Part shown: positions 34,105-43,915 of the stretch, in pieces
How the letters are laid out: every line of letters starts with the position of its first letter
Position numbering within the stretch: position 1 is the first letter of the stretch
DNA from: Coix lacryma-jobi var. lacryma-jobi
Lineage: Eukaryota; Streptophyta; Magnoliopsida; Poales; Poaceae
Length of the DNA stretch: 64,000 nt
Direction of reading: 5' to 3'
Assembly: GCA_009763385.1 (NCBI GenBank)
Contig: CM019825.1
Location: 120,337,131-120,401,130, forward strand
Translations under genes and position numbers: made by a program
Notes under the pieces: model-generated
The model's input: only the letters and a program-made list of their open reading frames with translations
Told to the model about the DNA's origin: nothing
Database searches by the model: none

Positions 34105-37100
34105 TGTGACGGAACGACCCTAATCCCATGGCCCACGTGTCCCTGTCAACCTCTGACAGCCGAACCCATGTTCCATGTGATTAAGACCTGTTCGCCACCG
34201 GGCTACATCAGTGCCCAATGTCCGCAGGATCATCTCACAATTCGGTTACAGCATTTCATACTTTTACAAATAACATCGGAATAAAGAGCGGAAGACTTAA
34301 ATAACATTAGTTTTACAAACTGAGGTTTCAAATGAGGTAAGGAGTACGATTATTACAGACCATTGTTCGGGAAATTCAAGTAGACAACGTAGTGGAAACA
34401 TTAACATAACGATACATGTAACACCCAGCCCGAGGGTGCACATTTACTCATCGGCCTCATCGGCCTCTTCCTGGACGAAGGTCACGCAACAGGGTGCGAG
34501 ACACATCGGGGTCTCAGGCATACCTGCAACATGGGTAACAAACCCTGAGTACTGGGGTACTCAACAAGACTTACCCGACTAAAGAAAAAGGGAGAAGACT
34601 CAGGAATGAGAGGCTTAGGGTAGTCAAGGTAAGGCTTAAGCAAGATCAAGTATTTTGCAGAAAAGCATTTTTGTAAACCTTATTTTATTTTTGAAAGATT
34701 CAGTATTCCTCAATTCTTCATCATTCATGATTCATTTTACATTTCAAAACATTCCTAGTTGAGAACCACTCTCCGTTGACAGTCAGTGGACCAAGTCTCC
34801 ATAACCGAGGAGCAACGTTAATCCGGATAAATAATACTCAGCTGAGGATCCCTATCCACACTGCATATGTAGCACCCAAGCTTGCATATGCCAACTCGTC
34901 TACCACGATTCCTCCAAGATTGGGCCCGGTCCTACGCCACCCGGAAGTACAGTACACCACTCCAATTTTCCGCCAGCGACAAGTACCTCGGGACTCTAAC
35001 CCAAGAGTACAGGTCCTGACACGTGGGTACATGCTACTTCCGCCATCTCTCCACTCCTAGTGCGCGGTTGTCGGTCCAATAAAGGATTCCTCGGAGCCAG
35101 AGCTTTCCGTAGTATGTGAATAGTTACAAGTCTTGACCAGCAGGCCCCCATACGGATGGTCCCTAATTTTCCAGCCAGAACTATACCTTGGTCATATCTC
35201 ACCCAAGCGTAATAGTCCTGTCAGTTTTTCAACCATGTCCCGGTCGGTGTCAACTGTTGAGTCCCGGACTACAACATGACGGCACCGTACGCTCGGACAA
35301 CCTCTCCTCGCTATTAACTAGGTACGGATCAGATACCTAGCCAACAGCCGGGGAGTAAGACCAAAATTCCCATAAACATTCCTTAAGTGATCACACTTTT
35401 AAAATTGGCATTTTATTGCAAAGTCTAATTCAATAAGCATTGCTAAGCATTTTTCAAATACTTTTGAAAAGCAGGTATCGGGTGTATCAGTGGTCAAGGT
35501 GGATAGTGCATCAATTAGGATAGCACACAACTCCTATAAACCTAATGCAATAATTTAACTCAAAAGCATTTAAGAAAATCATTTTATAAAATTCAAGGAA
35601 AGGGTTAAATGCACCGGGGCTTGCCTTGAAGAGCAAAGACAGCAGACTCGGGGTAGGTATAGGTGTTGGAGCTCGGGGTCGCCTCGGGAGTTGGTTCGTC
35701 AACAGCGGCCTCGACTCTGGTACCTTCTTCGTCAACTATACGGATGCAATGATGAATGCTCATGAGAATGATGATATGGGCTTATGGTGCAAGACAATTC
35801 CACTGAATCTAGATTACTCTTAGGCAAGGCATAACCGAAATCTAGGTTGAGCATAAAAGGTAACCATTTCTTTCTTAAGCATTATTGATGTTAGGCCTTA
35901 TTATAATTATCCTAAGTATTAACCAAACATATCATCACAGACATCATAGACCAAAGGGTAGGGGTCTATGAACATCAATCAATCCAAAGATCACATCATT
36001 AAACACTTATTACCAACCCTAATCCATCTTTTCTATTTTTCTTATTTTATTTAAAAGGTCATTTTATGAAGTTGCTTCAAAAATTACCAAATTAATCACA
36101 TAAGTTCATTATGGTGTAGATAGATGGCAAAACAAATTTCATAATTTTTGGAGGTCATTAAGATTCTCAAATAAATCTAAACATTTAATTAACAAATGGC
36201 ACTATTCCTTAATTAGAATAAATGCTCAAAAATCAACTTGCTCCAAAAGACTTCAAAATTTTACCAGAGGTTCAGCATGTTATAACAAGGTCACAAAAAT
36301 TTATCTCAAGATTTTTGGAGTTATAGATCACTCTCCAAAAATACCAAAACCTTCATTTTTCAATTAAAAGGGGAATTTTACATTTTCAAATTCTTGCAGA
36401 AAAGTCAAGTTTCATATTTTTATAAAATACTACACAGTGCAAGGAGCATACCATAATTTTGTCAGCATTTAAGGAACAATAGATTAATTCACACAAAAAA
36501 GAGAAAACAGAACACTATTCATAACTCTCCAAAAAGGAAAAGAGCACTGTGCTCCTTCTATGAAGGGCTCGGGCGAAACGGGCTCGGGCGAGACGGGCTC
36601 GGTCGAGACGGAAGCGACAGCTTCGTCCGAGGCCTGGCCCGGAGGCTCGGGCGAGACGGAGAAGTAAGCCTCCGTCCGAGGCCTGACTCGGGCGAAGCGG
36701 AGAGCATGCGCTCGCCGAGGCTTGGGCTCGGGCGAAGCGCAAAAACAAGCCTCCGTCCGAGGCGTGACTTGGAGGCTCGGGCGAAACGGAGTGGAAGCAG
36801 AGGCCGGAGGCTTCGGATGCTTACCACGGGTCGGAGGCAGGGCTCGAGGGTGAGGCTCGACACGTTCTCGAGGGTGAGGCTCGACACGTTCTCGAGGGAG
36901 GAGACGACCGCGGCGGCGCTCCGGCGATCCGGCGATCCTGCTCAACACACGAGACCGCAAGGGCCGGGTTAGAGTCGCACGGAACCGAGGAAGCTGACAC
37001 AGGGGTCGGGAGAAGGTATCCGTGACCGGAGGGGAAGTATTTGACGAACCCGAGATCACCGGGGTTCCGTCGGAGTTTGGGAAGATGGGGTTACGCCGGG

Positions 37101-38226
37101 CAATCGGAGGCGGGGAAGGTGAAATTGGGGGGTGGGAAAGCTTCACGAGCTCTAGGCGGAGCTTTCGGGCTAGGTGGTTGAGCGGCGGGAGCTCCGGAGA
37201 GGTCTGGCCACGGTGGCGGAGGTGAGTGCGGAGGTCGGAGCTCCGGCGGGCTTATATAGCCGCGGCCAGGGGCCGGTAGAGAGCCCGAGGTGGGGTGGAT
37301 AAGCTCGGCGGACGCGTGCGCTCTCGATTGCGTGCAGGCGGAGGACGGGCGTGCAGCCGGGGCTCGGGCGCAGACAGCGCCGGCGATGGCCACGCGGCGG
37401 CGACGCGCTGGAGCAGTAGGGGACGGGAGTGGGGGTCAACTGTGCGCGTGCGGGTGCGAAAAGATGTCGCGGGCGCGGGCGACAAGTCGGGGGCAGACGA
37501 GCGGCTGCCAAACGCGTGGCGCGCGCAACGCCGGAGGCTCGGCCACGGCCGGGGCCCCCTAGCTGTAGGTGGAAGATGAACAGGGCTAGGTCTTAGGGTT
37601 TGACTTTTGGCTGATCTCTGTATTTTGCAAATTACTTCCAAAACTTGAACTGGGCAACAAAAACTCAAAATACCAAAGTTGCTCAGAAAAATGAGATCTA
37701 CAACTTTGTCAATATGAACATTTTCAAATTCCAAATAGTTTTTGAACTATATTCAAAAATAGAAAAAGGGACACTTTTCAAATTTGATTCAAATCAAAAT
37801 TACTTTGGATTTCAAACTGAGACTTGAAAATTTGTAAATACCAAAGTTGTTCCTCTCGATCAGATTCACAACTTTGCTTTTTGAACCAACTCAAAATTTT
37901 GACTTTTGAAAAAGTTATCAAAAAGGGAATAAATCCAGGATTTGGGATTTAGGGTTTTGCAAAAGGGAAAATCAAATCAAAACTGATTTTTGAACTTTGA
38001 TCAATGCAGCAAACATCAGGGCACTAAATTTGAACAAGAATTAAATAGAGCTAGGCACAGAGGTGAAATTACCATTTCGCCCTTATAGAGAGAATTGGGC
38101 TTTTAGGGTTTTTGAAAAGAGATTGCTACACAAGTGCTAAGCAACATAAATGCAAGGCAAGGATGATTAATGACTAATGATGATGACATGTCAGGTTAAT
38201 TACAGTTAAACACCAGAGGTGTTACA
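34105..38226 (-). repeat. Element E LTR1 (3' LTR of the left unit)
   Basis: 4122 bp, TGTGACGG...GTGTTACA on the plus strand. Minus-strand TATATAA at 37252-37258, about 970 bases from the LTR start, with a GC-rich block on both sides (about 36560-37560) and an AT-rich remainder. Short GGCTCGGGCGA(A/G)ACGG repeats lie at 36565-36790. Open frames within it look like composition artefacts. Confidence 0.93.
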
Positions 38227-38242
38227 GCCTTCCCCCCTAAAA
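38227..38242 (-). other. Element E polypurine tract, left unit
   Basis: Minus strand TTTTAGGGGGGAAGGC directly before the LTR start TGTAACACC. Confidence 0.85.
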
Positions 38243-38296
38243 GAAATCTCGCCCCGAGATTCCACGTCTTAAGAAGGAAAAGGCAAAACCTTACAT

Positions 38297-41200
38297 CTAC
38301 AGAGATTCGAGAAAGTCGGGATAGTTCTTTGCTAAGAAGTCTTCGGATTCCCAGGTGGCTTCTTCTTCAGAGTGTTGGTTCCACTGGATCTTGTACCATC
38401 TTGTGGTGGTTCTTCGGGTAACACGATCCTTGTGATCCAACACGCGAACTGGATACTCAGTGTATGACAGATCTGGTTCTAGCTCAACGCCTTCAACTTC
38501 AACCATATGTTCAGGTACTCGGAGACACTTCTTGAGTTGGGAGACATGAAACACATTATGAACTGCTGAAAGATGATCGGGCAAACTTAACTTGTAAGCG
38601 ACCTTGCCACAACGATCCAAAATCTCAAACGGACCAATGTAGCGGGGTGCTAACTTTCCTTTGACTCCAAAACGAGTGACTCCTTTAGTGGGTGAGACCT
38701 TCAGGTACACATAATCTCCAATCTGGAACTGCAGAGGTCGACGTTTCTTGTCAGCGTAACTTTTCTGTCGAGACTGTGCGATCTTCATGTTCTCTTGTAT
38801 TTGCTTGACTTTCTCTTCCATATCCTTTACTAGGTCAACTCCAAAGAATTCCCTTTCTCCGGGTTCAGACCAACTGAGAGGTGTACGACAACGGCGGCCG
38901 TACAGTGCTTCAAAGGGTGCCATTTTGATGCTCTCTTGATAACTGTTATTATAAGAGAATTCTGCCAAGGGCAAACACTGATCCCAAGTATCTGCGAAGG
39001 TAAGCACACAGGCTCTCAACATATCTTCTAACACTTGGTTGACTCTCTCAGTCTGTCCATCAGTCTGCGGATGGTAAGCCGTGCTATACAATAGCTTGGT
39101 TCCAAGTGAGGCATGGAACGCTTTCCAGAACTTAGCGACAAACTGAGTACCACGATCTGAGATGATGGTCTTGGGTATGCCATGGAGCTTCACTATGTTG
39201 TTCTTGTACAAGGTGGCATAAGTTGGGGCGGTATAACTTGTTTTGACCGGTAGGAAGTGAGCTTGCTTCGTGAGACGGTCCACTATCACCCAAATGGAAT
39301 CGAATCCCTTTTGAGTCTTGGGTAATCCATTGATAAAATCCATGCTGATATCCTCCCATTTCCAACCAGGTACTGACAAAGGTTGCAGCTCTCCTCCGGG
39401 CTTCATATGCACAGCCTTGACTTTCTGACATGTATCGCAACGAGCGACATGTCGAGCGATTTCGATCTTCATCTTTGTCCACCAGAATTTTTGCTTCAAG
39501 TCTTGGTACATTTTGTTGCTGCCAGGATGGATGGCAAATCTGGTTGAGTGTGCTTCATCAAGGATTATCTGTCTCAGCTCAGGTACCTTGGGAACTACCA
39601 GACGGTTCTTGAACCATACCACTCCTTCATCATCAATCCTGAAACAGTCAGCCTTTCCAACTTGAACCTTTTCGATGATGTGCTTGATTCCGGGGTTATC
39701 TTTCTGTGCAGCTATGATCTGTTCTCTGATAGAGGTTTCTACTCTGACATTGCCTAGACTTCCTTGTGGAACCATTTCAATACCCAGCTTCTCTAGTTCA
39801 TAGCATAGGGAAGATTCATAGGATTTCATAACCAGGCAGTTACAGTATGACTTGCGACTGAGTGCATCGGCGACCACATTCGCCTTACCCGGATGGTAAT
39901 GCACTTCAATATCATAGTCCTTGATTAACTCAAGCCATCTTCGCTGCCTCATGTTCAGCTCTTCTTGGGTGAAGATATACTTCAGGCTCTTGTGATCTGT
40001 GTACACATTGCAGGTACTGCCCAACAGATAATGACGCCATATCTTCAAGGCATGAACCACTGCTGCTAACTCAAGATCATGAGTTGGATAATTTTCCTCA
40101 TGTCGCTTAAGCTGCCGCGAGGCATAAGCGATCACTCTTCCTTCTTGCATCAACACGCAACCCAAACCAGTACCAGATGCATCACAGTAGACATCAAAGG
40201 GCTTCTCGACGTTCGGCTGAGCTAGCACTGGTGACGTGGTTAACAACTTCTTCAAAGTCTGAAAAGCTTGTTCACAAGCTGGTGACCAAAAGAACTTCAC
40301 AGAATTCTTCAGCAACTCGGTGATAGGCTTGGCGATTCTGGAGAAATCTGGGATGAATCGACGATAATATCCAGCCATTCCCATAAAACTGCGGACCTTG
40401 TGAACAGAGGTAGGTGGCTTCCAATCCAGGATATCTGACACTTTTCCGGGGTCGACTGACACACCTTCAGCGGATAGGACATGACCAAGAAACTGTATCT
40501 GATCTAACCAGAACTCACATTTACTGAACTTAGCATAGAGCTGATGGTCTCTGAGACGGGATAGAACGATACGAAGATGCTTGGCGTGATCTTCAGGGGT
40601 TTTTGAGTAGACAAGGATGTCGTCAATGAACACGACCACGAATTTATCAAGCTCTGGCATGAACACAGAGTTCATGAGGTACATGAAATGAGCAGGGGCA
40701 TTGGTCAAACCGAAGGACATGACCAAGTACTCATATAGGCCGTATCTGGTGGTAAAAGCTGTTTTAGGAATATCTTCAGGACGAATCTTTATTTGGTGGT
40801 AGCCGGATCTGAGATCGATCTTGGAGAATACTTTGGCTCCAGCTAACTGGTCAAAGAGAAGATCAATACGAGGCAAGGGATATTTGTTTTTGATGGTGAC
40901 CTCATTGAGTGGGCGATAATCAATGCACATTCTGAGAGTCTTGTCTTTCTTCTTTACAAAGATTGCAGGACAGCCCCAAGGAGACGAGCTTGGGCGAATG
41001 AAACCCTTGTCCAACAAATCTTGTAATTGGATTTTTAGTTCTGCCAACTCTCTGGGAGGCATTCGATAAGCTCTGCGGGATATAGGAGCAGTCCCGGGCT
41101 TTAGCTCTATGGCAAACTCAACGTCACGGTCAGGAGGTAGACCCGGTAAATCTTCAGGAAAGACATCAGGGAACTCACAGACTACAGGGATGTCTCGAAT

Positions 41201-42754
41201 CCCTTGATCATAGGTAGCATTTAGCTGTGTAGTGGCTGGTTTTGAAGGCATAGGAAGTTGGAGAAGGAGTTTGGCGGTACTGTTAGGAATATCCACTCTC
41301 ACAACTCTATTCAAGATGTCGATCATGGCTTTATACTGACACATCCAATTCATGCCTAGGATGACATCTATCTCCTGATCATGAAGCACTATCATGGTGG
41401 TGGGAAATACATGTTCCCCCAACCTTACTGGTATACTGCGAACCACCTCTTTGGTGATTATACGCCCTCCAGGCGACAAAATGCAAAAACTTTCTTTCAA
41501 CTCCTCAATTGATATGTCATGCTTAGAGACGAAGGTACGACTGATGAAAGAATGCGATGCACCAGAATCAAACAACACAACTGCAGGATGATTGGCAACG
41601 GGAAACCTACCGATCATGACGGGCTCCCCTTCTGGAATATCGCTGACAGTGGTGTAGTAGACTTGCCCGTGCTTCTTGACGAACTTGCCCTTCTGCACTT
41701 GCTGCTGTGGAGCACGGTGTTGCTGCTGCTGTGGTCCTCCAGGACCCTTCTGAAAGTTCTGAGCAGGCTTCTTGGGCTTTGGGCACTCGCGAGACCAGTG
41801 GCCAAGTTGACCACAGTTGTAGCAGGGATGGTTATAGGCGGTTTGTGGGGTGGTGATACGAACACCTGGGGCGTTCGGCTGAGTGGCACTTTGTTGGTTG
41901 GCGTTGTGGGTGGTAGCCGCGGTACGGACAACCACTTGCTGGTGAGGGTAAGGTGGACGGTTGTGGTGGTGACTAGGTTGATATATGACCCTCTGGCGCT
42001 TGTGATTGCCAGAGTGGCTGCTAGATCCTGCTTTCTTCTTCTTCTTCTCCTCTTGGTACTGACGGTTACTCTCTTCAAAAGCAACTGCCCGGTCAACAGC
42101 CTCATGATAAGAACCGGTCAGGTTGTTTGACATGCTTCTGCGGATCTTAGGGTGCAATCCCCTAAGGAAACAATCTCTCTTCTTCTCATCCGTGTTGACA
42201 TATTCCGCTGCATACTGACTCAGATGGTTGAATTGACCCACATACTGCATCACTGTGGAGTCCTTCTGCTGCAGGGCTAGGAACTGATCAAGCTTCATCT
42301 TCATCAGACCTGATGGGATGTGGTGTGCACGGAAAGCGGTGCGGAACTCTTCCCAGGTCAACTCATGACCTTCAGGCTGGGCAGCCAAGAGGTTGGCATA
42401 CCAAGCACTTGCTGGGCCACGAAGCTGCTGCGAAGCAAACCGGGGCTTCTGGATTTCAGTACATCGGATGAGACCAAACTTCTGCTCCATGGTACGGAGC
42501 CAATCGTCAGCTTCGAGGGGTTCATCGGCTCTGGTGAAAACCGGTGGATGGGTTTCAGTGAAATCCACATAGGTGGTCTCTTGGTTGTGACGACCACGGT
42601 GACCAACATTCTGCTGTCCTTGGTTCTGAGCCATCAGATTGGCAGCGGCGGCCAGGGCTGCAATGGCATCTGCTAGGGTAGCTGGGACAGGTGGAGGGTT
42701 TGGGATGTTGGCATCATCAGAACCTCCAGCTCCGGTACGGGTGTTCACAGGCAT
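38297..42754 (-). CDS. Element E gag-pol polyprotein, copy 1, intact, with chromodomain
   Basis: Full-length polyprotein in one uninterrupted frame. I prefer the Met of MPVNTRTGAGG, 45 codons after the first possible start, because the codons before it look like leader and CAG|ATG resembles a splice acceptor. Numbered from the upstream Met at 42889: gag domain about 150-260; knuckle CYNCGQLGHWSREC 356-369; protease DSGAS 441-445; RT about 610-790 with FIDD 754-757; RNase H about 895-1013 (YCDASGTGLG ... HYHPGKANVVADALSR); integrase zinc finger 1114-1154; catalytic D1184, D1245, E1281; chromodomain about 1476-1530 ending DFLAKNYPDFLESL. In chromoviruses the chromodomain steers integration to methylated histone H3. 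It differs from copy 2 at R132 and L1396. Confidence 0.95.
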   Translation of the reverse strand: MPVNTRTGAGGSDDANIPNPPPVPATLADAIAALAAAANLMAQNQGQQNVGHRGRHNQETTYVDFTETHPPVFTRADEPLEADDWLRTMEQKFGLIRCTEIQKPRFASQQLRGPASAWYANLLAAQPEGHELTWEEFRTAFRAHHIPSGLMKMKLDQFLALQQKDSTVMQYVGQFNHLSQYAAEYVNTDEKKRDCFLRGLHPKIRRSMSNNLTGSYHEAVDRAVAFEESNRQYQEEKKKKKAGSSSHSGNHKRQRVIYQPSHHHNRPPYPHQQVVVRTAATTHNANQQSATQPNAPGVRITTPQTAYNHPCYNCGQLGHWSRECPKPKKPAQNFQKGPGGPQQQQHRAPQQQVQKGKFVKKHGQVYYTTVSDIPEGEPVMIGRFPVANHPAVVLFDSGASHSFISRTFVSKHDISIEELKESFCILSPGGRIITKEVVRSIPVRLGEHVFPTTMIVLHDQEIDVILGMNWMCQYKAMIDILNRVVRVDIPNSTAKLLLQLPMPSKPATTQLNATYDQGIRDIPVVCEFPDVFPEDLPGLPPDRDVEFAIELKPGTAPISRRAYRMPPRELAELKIQLQDLLDKGFIRPSSSPWGCPAIFVKKKDKTLRMCIDYRPLNEVTIKNKYPLPRIDLLFDQLAGAKVFSKIDLRSGYHQIKIRPEDIPKTAFTTRYGLYEYLVMSFGLTNAPAHFMYLMNSVFMPELDKFVVVFIDDILVYSKTPEDHAKHLRIVLSRLRDHQLYAKFSKCEFWLDQIQFLGHVLSAEGVSVDPGKVSDILDWKPPTSVHKVRSFMGMAGYYRRFIPDFSRIAKPITELLKNSVKFFWSPACEQAFQTLKKLLTTSPVLAQPNVEKPFDVYCDASGTGLGCVLMQEGRVIAYASRQLKRHEENYPTHDLELAAVVHALKIWRHYLLGSTCNVYTDHKSLKYIFTQEELNMRQRRWLELIKDYDIEVHYHPGKANVVADALSRKSYCNCLVMKSYESSLCYELEKLGIEMVPQGSLGNVRVETSIREQIIAAQKDNPGIKHIIEKVQVGKADCFRIDDEGVVWFKNRLVVPKVPELRQIILDEAHSTRFAIHPGSNKMYQDLKQKFWWTKMKIEIARHVARCDTCQKVKAVHMKPGGELQPLSVPGWKWEDISMDFINGLPKTQKGFDSIWVIVDRLTKQAHFLPVKTSYTAPTYATLYKNNIVKLHGIPKTIISDRGTQFVAKFWKAFHASLGTKLLYSTAYHPQTDGQTERVNQVLEDMLRACVLTFADTWDQCLPLAEFSYNNSYQESIKMAPFEALYGRRCRTPLSWSEPGEREFFGVDLVKDMEEKVKQIQENMKIAQSRQKSYADKKRRPLQFQIGDYVYLKVSPTKGVTRFGVKGKLAPRYIGPFEILDRCGKVAYKLSLPDHLSAVHNVFHVSQLKKCLRVPEHMVEVEGVELEPDLSYTEYPVRVLDHKDRVTRRTTTRWYKIQWNQHSEEEATWESEDFLAKNYPDFLESL

Positions 42755-42985
42755 CTGTATAAGCAACTCGGAACTCAGCATATATGGACAAAGGTTCTGA
42801 AACGACCGATTGATAGCTTCATTGATACAAAGATAGCTGGCTTGATAAAGATGACAACAGACTGATAAGGGAAAAGGGAAAAGATGCAAAAAGAAAGATA
42901 CATGCCAGACTTGGCAACAGACAGACTAACGCCCCCAAACCTAAACTAAGGTTTTAGGTAAGCAGATGGTACAGACACAAGGAGT

Positions 42986-43594
42986 CTAGTCGTCATCGAT
43001 GAAGATCAACTCTTCGTCATCATCATCATCCTCGATGATAAGCTCAGGCTCTTCCTCCTCATCTTCATCTTCAACGTGGACATCTTCAGCAGGTTCCACT
43101 TCCTCATTCTGATCGGGCTCGTGTTCCACTTCAGGTTCCTCCACGACTCCGTCTTCGGGGTCCTCAACAACTGGTGGAATCACGGGGTGAAGCTGGTTGT
43201 GCAGCTGGTGTACTTCCTCATGAAGCATATCATTGAACTGCTCGATCTGGGCGGTGTACTGCTGCAGTCCATGGAGCTGGGCTCTGGTGACATCCTCTCG
43301 GATCCATGTTGCATCACGCTGCTGGATAGCGCGAACCACATTCTGGTTAGCTTCCTCAAGAGCGGCTCGTGCCTCGTAGAACTCCAGGCGGGAAAGGTAG
43401 AAGTCATGCTCCATGTTCTCTATCTCAGCCTTCAGATTCTTGATTTCCTCCTTCAGGTTCTTGCGGGTGCGGCGGGGAAAACGACGACCATTGGAGGATT
43501 CTCCAGTCTCTTCTCCGGTGCGTGGCGCCAGCTGGTGACGCGGCACACCGTTCGGTCCAGTCGACTTGCGGGCGGTCAGCTTGATGCGAGGCAT
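42986..43594 (-). CDS. Element E extra ORF upstream of gag, copy 1: H3-tail-like, coiled-coil, acidic protein
   Basis: 202 residues, same strand as gag-pol, between PBS and gag. Residues 1-25 resemble the histone H3 tail: MPRIKLTARKSTG, then VPRHQLAPR after a one-residue insertion; T6 to G12 are identical. A basic stretch RRFPRRTRK (37-45) could be a nuclear signal; 46-136 is a predicted coiled coil; 143-202 is acidic and ends EELIFIDDD. There is no histone fold. The ORF is identical in both copies, though being recent duplicates this says little about selection. It is not a known gag or pol domain; function unknown. The start is the first ATG of the frame and sits in CCAGATATGCC, so it may follow a splice acceptor. 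Confidence 0.8.
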   Translation of the reverse strand: MPRIKLTARKSTGPNGVPRHQLAPRTGEETGESSNGRRFPRRTRKNLKEEIKNLKAEIENMEHDFYLSRLEFYEARAALEEANQNVVRAIQQRDATWIREDVTRAQLHGLQQYTAQIEQFNDMLHEEVHQLHNQLHPVIPPVVEDPEDGVVEEPEVEHEPDQNEEVEPAEDVHVEDEDEEEEPELIIEDDDDDEELIFIDDD

Positions 43595-43900
43595 ATCTGG
43601 ACAAGAGGTTATAGATGAGAAAGGCTAGCAAGAAAAGGTATAGGTACACTATCCCAACGAACTCATTTATTTACTTAAGTGAATATGACATGATGCATGA
43701 ATCGTTCCTACGGAACAAGGCAATGCAATACTTAACATATATAGGGCTTAAAACATGTTGTTCCACTAGCTAGTGTTGCCATAAGAGGGACAAGATGAGA
43801 GAAGCAATTTGGACTCAAAATAGTCAAGTTTAAATTTTGTTTGGACTCAAAAGAACTTTTGAAGTTTTCGCAAAAGAACACTGCAACGTTAAAGTGAGAT

Positions 43901-43912
43901 GCTCTGATACCA
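43901..43912 (-). other. Element E primer-binding site, left unit
   Basis: Minus strand TGGTATCAGAGC, complementary to the 3' end of initiator tRNA-Met, three bases inside the LTR. About 300 bases of non-coding leader lie between it and the extra ORF. Confidence 0.9.
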
Positions 43913-43915
43913 CTC

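Noticed and set aside
36484..37146. 220-codon minus ORF in LTR1 (and its copies in LTR2, and the 350-codon frame in LTR3)
   Set aside because: GC-rich LTR composition and local repeats; it changes length through indels in LTR3 and has no recognisable domain.
41519..42130. 203-codon plus ORF opposite gag of E (also 51330-51941)
   Set aside because: Shadow of the intact gag-pol frame; hydrophobic Leu/Val runs come from the complement of Gln/His-rich gag.
42986..43594. A genuine histone H3 gene or pseudogene
   Set aside because: Similarity covers only the first ~23 residues; the rest is coiled coil and acidic tail, with no histone fold.
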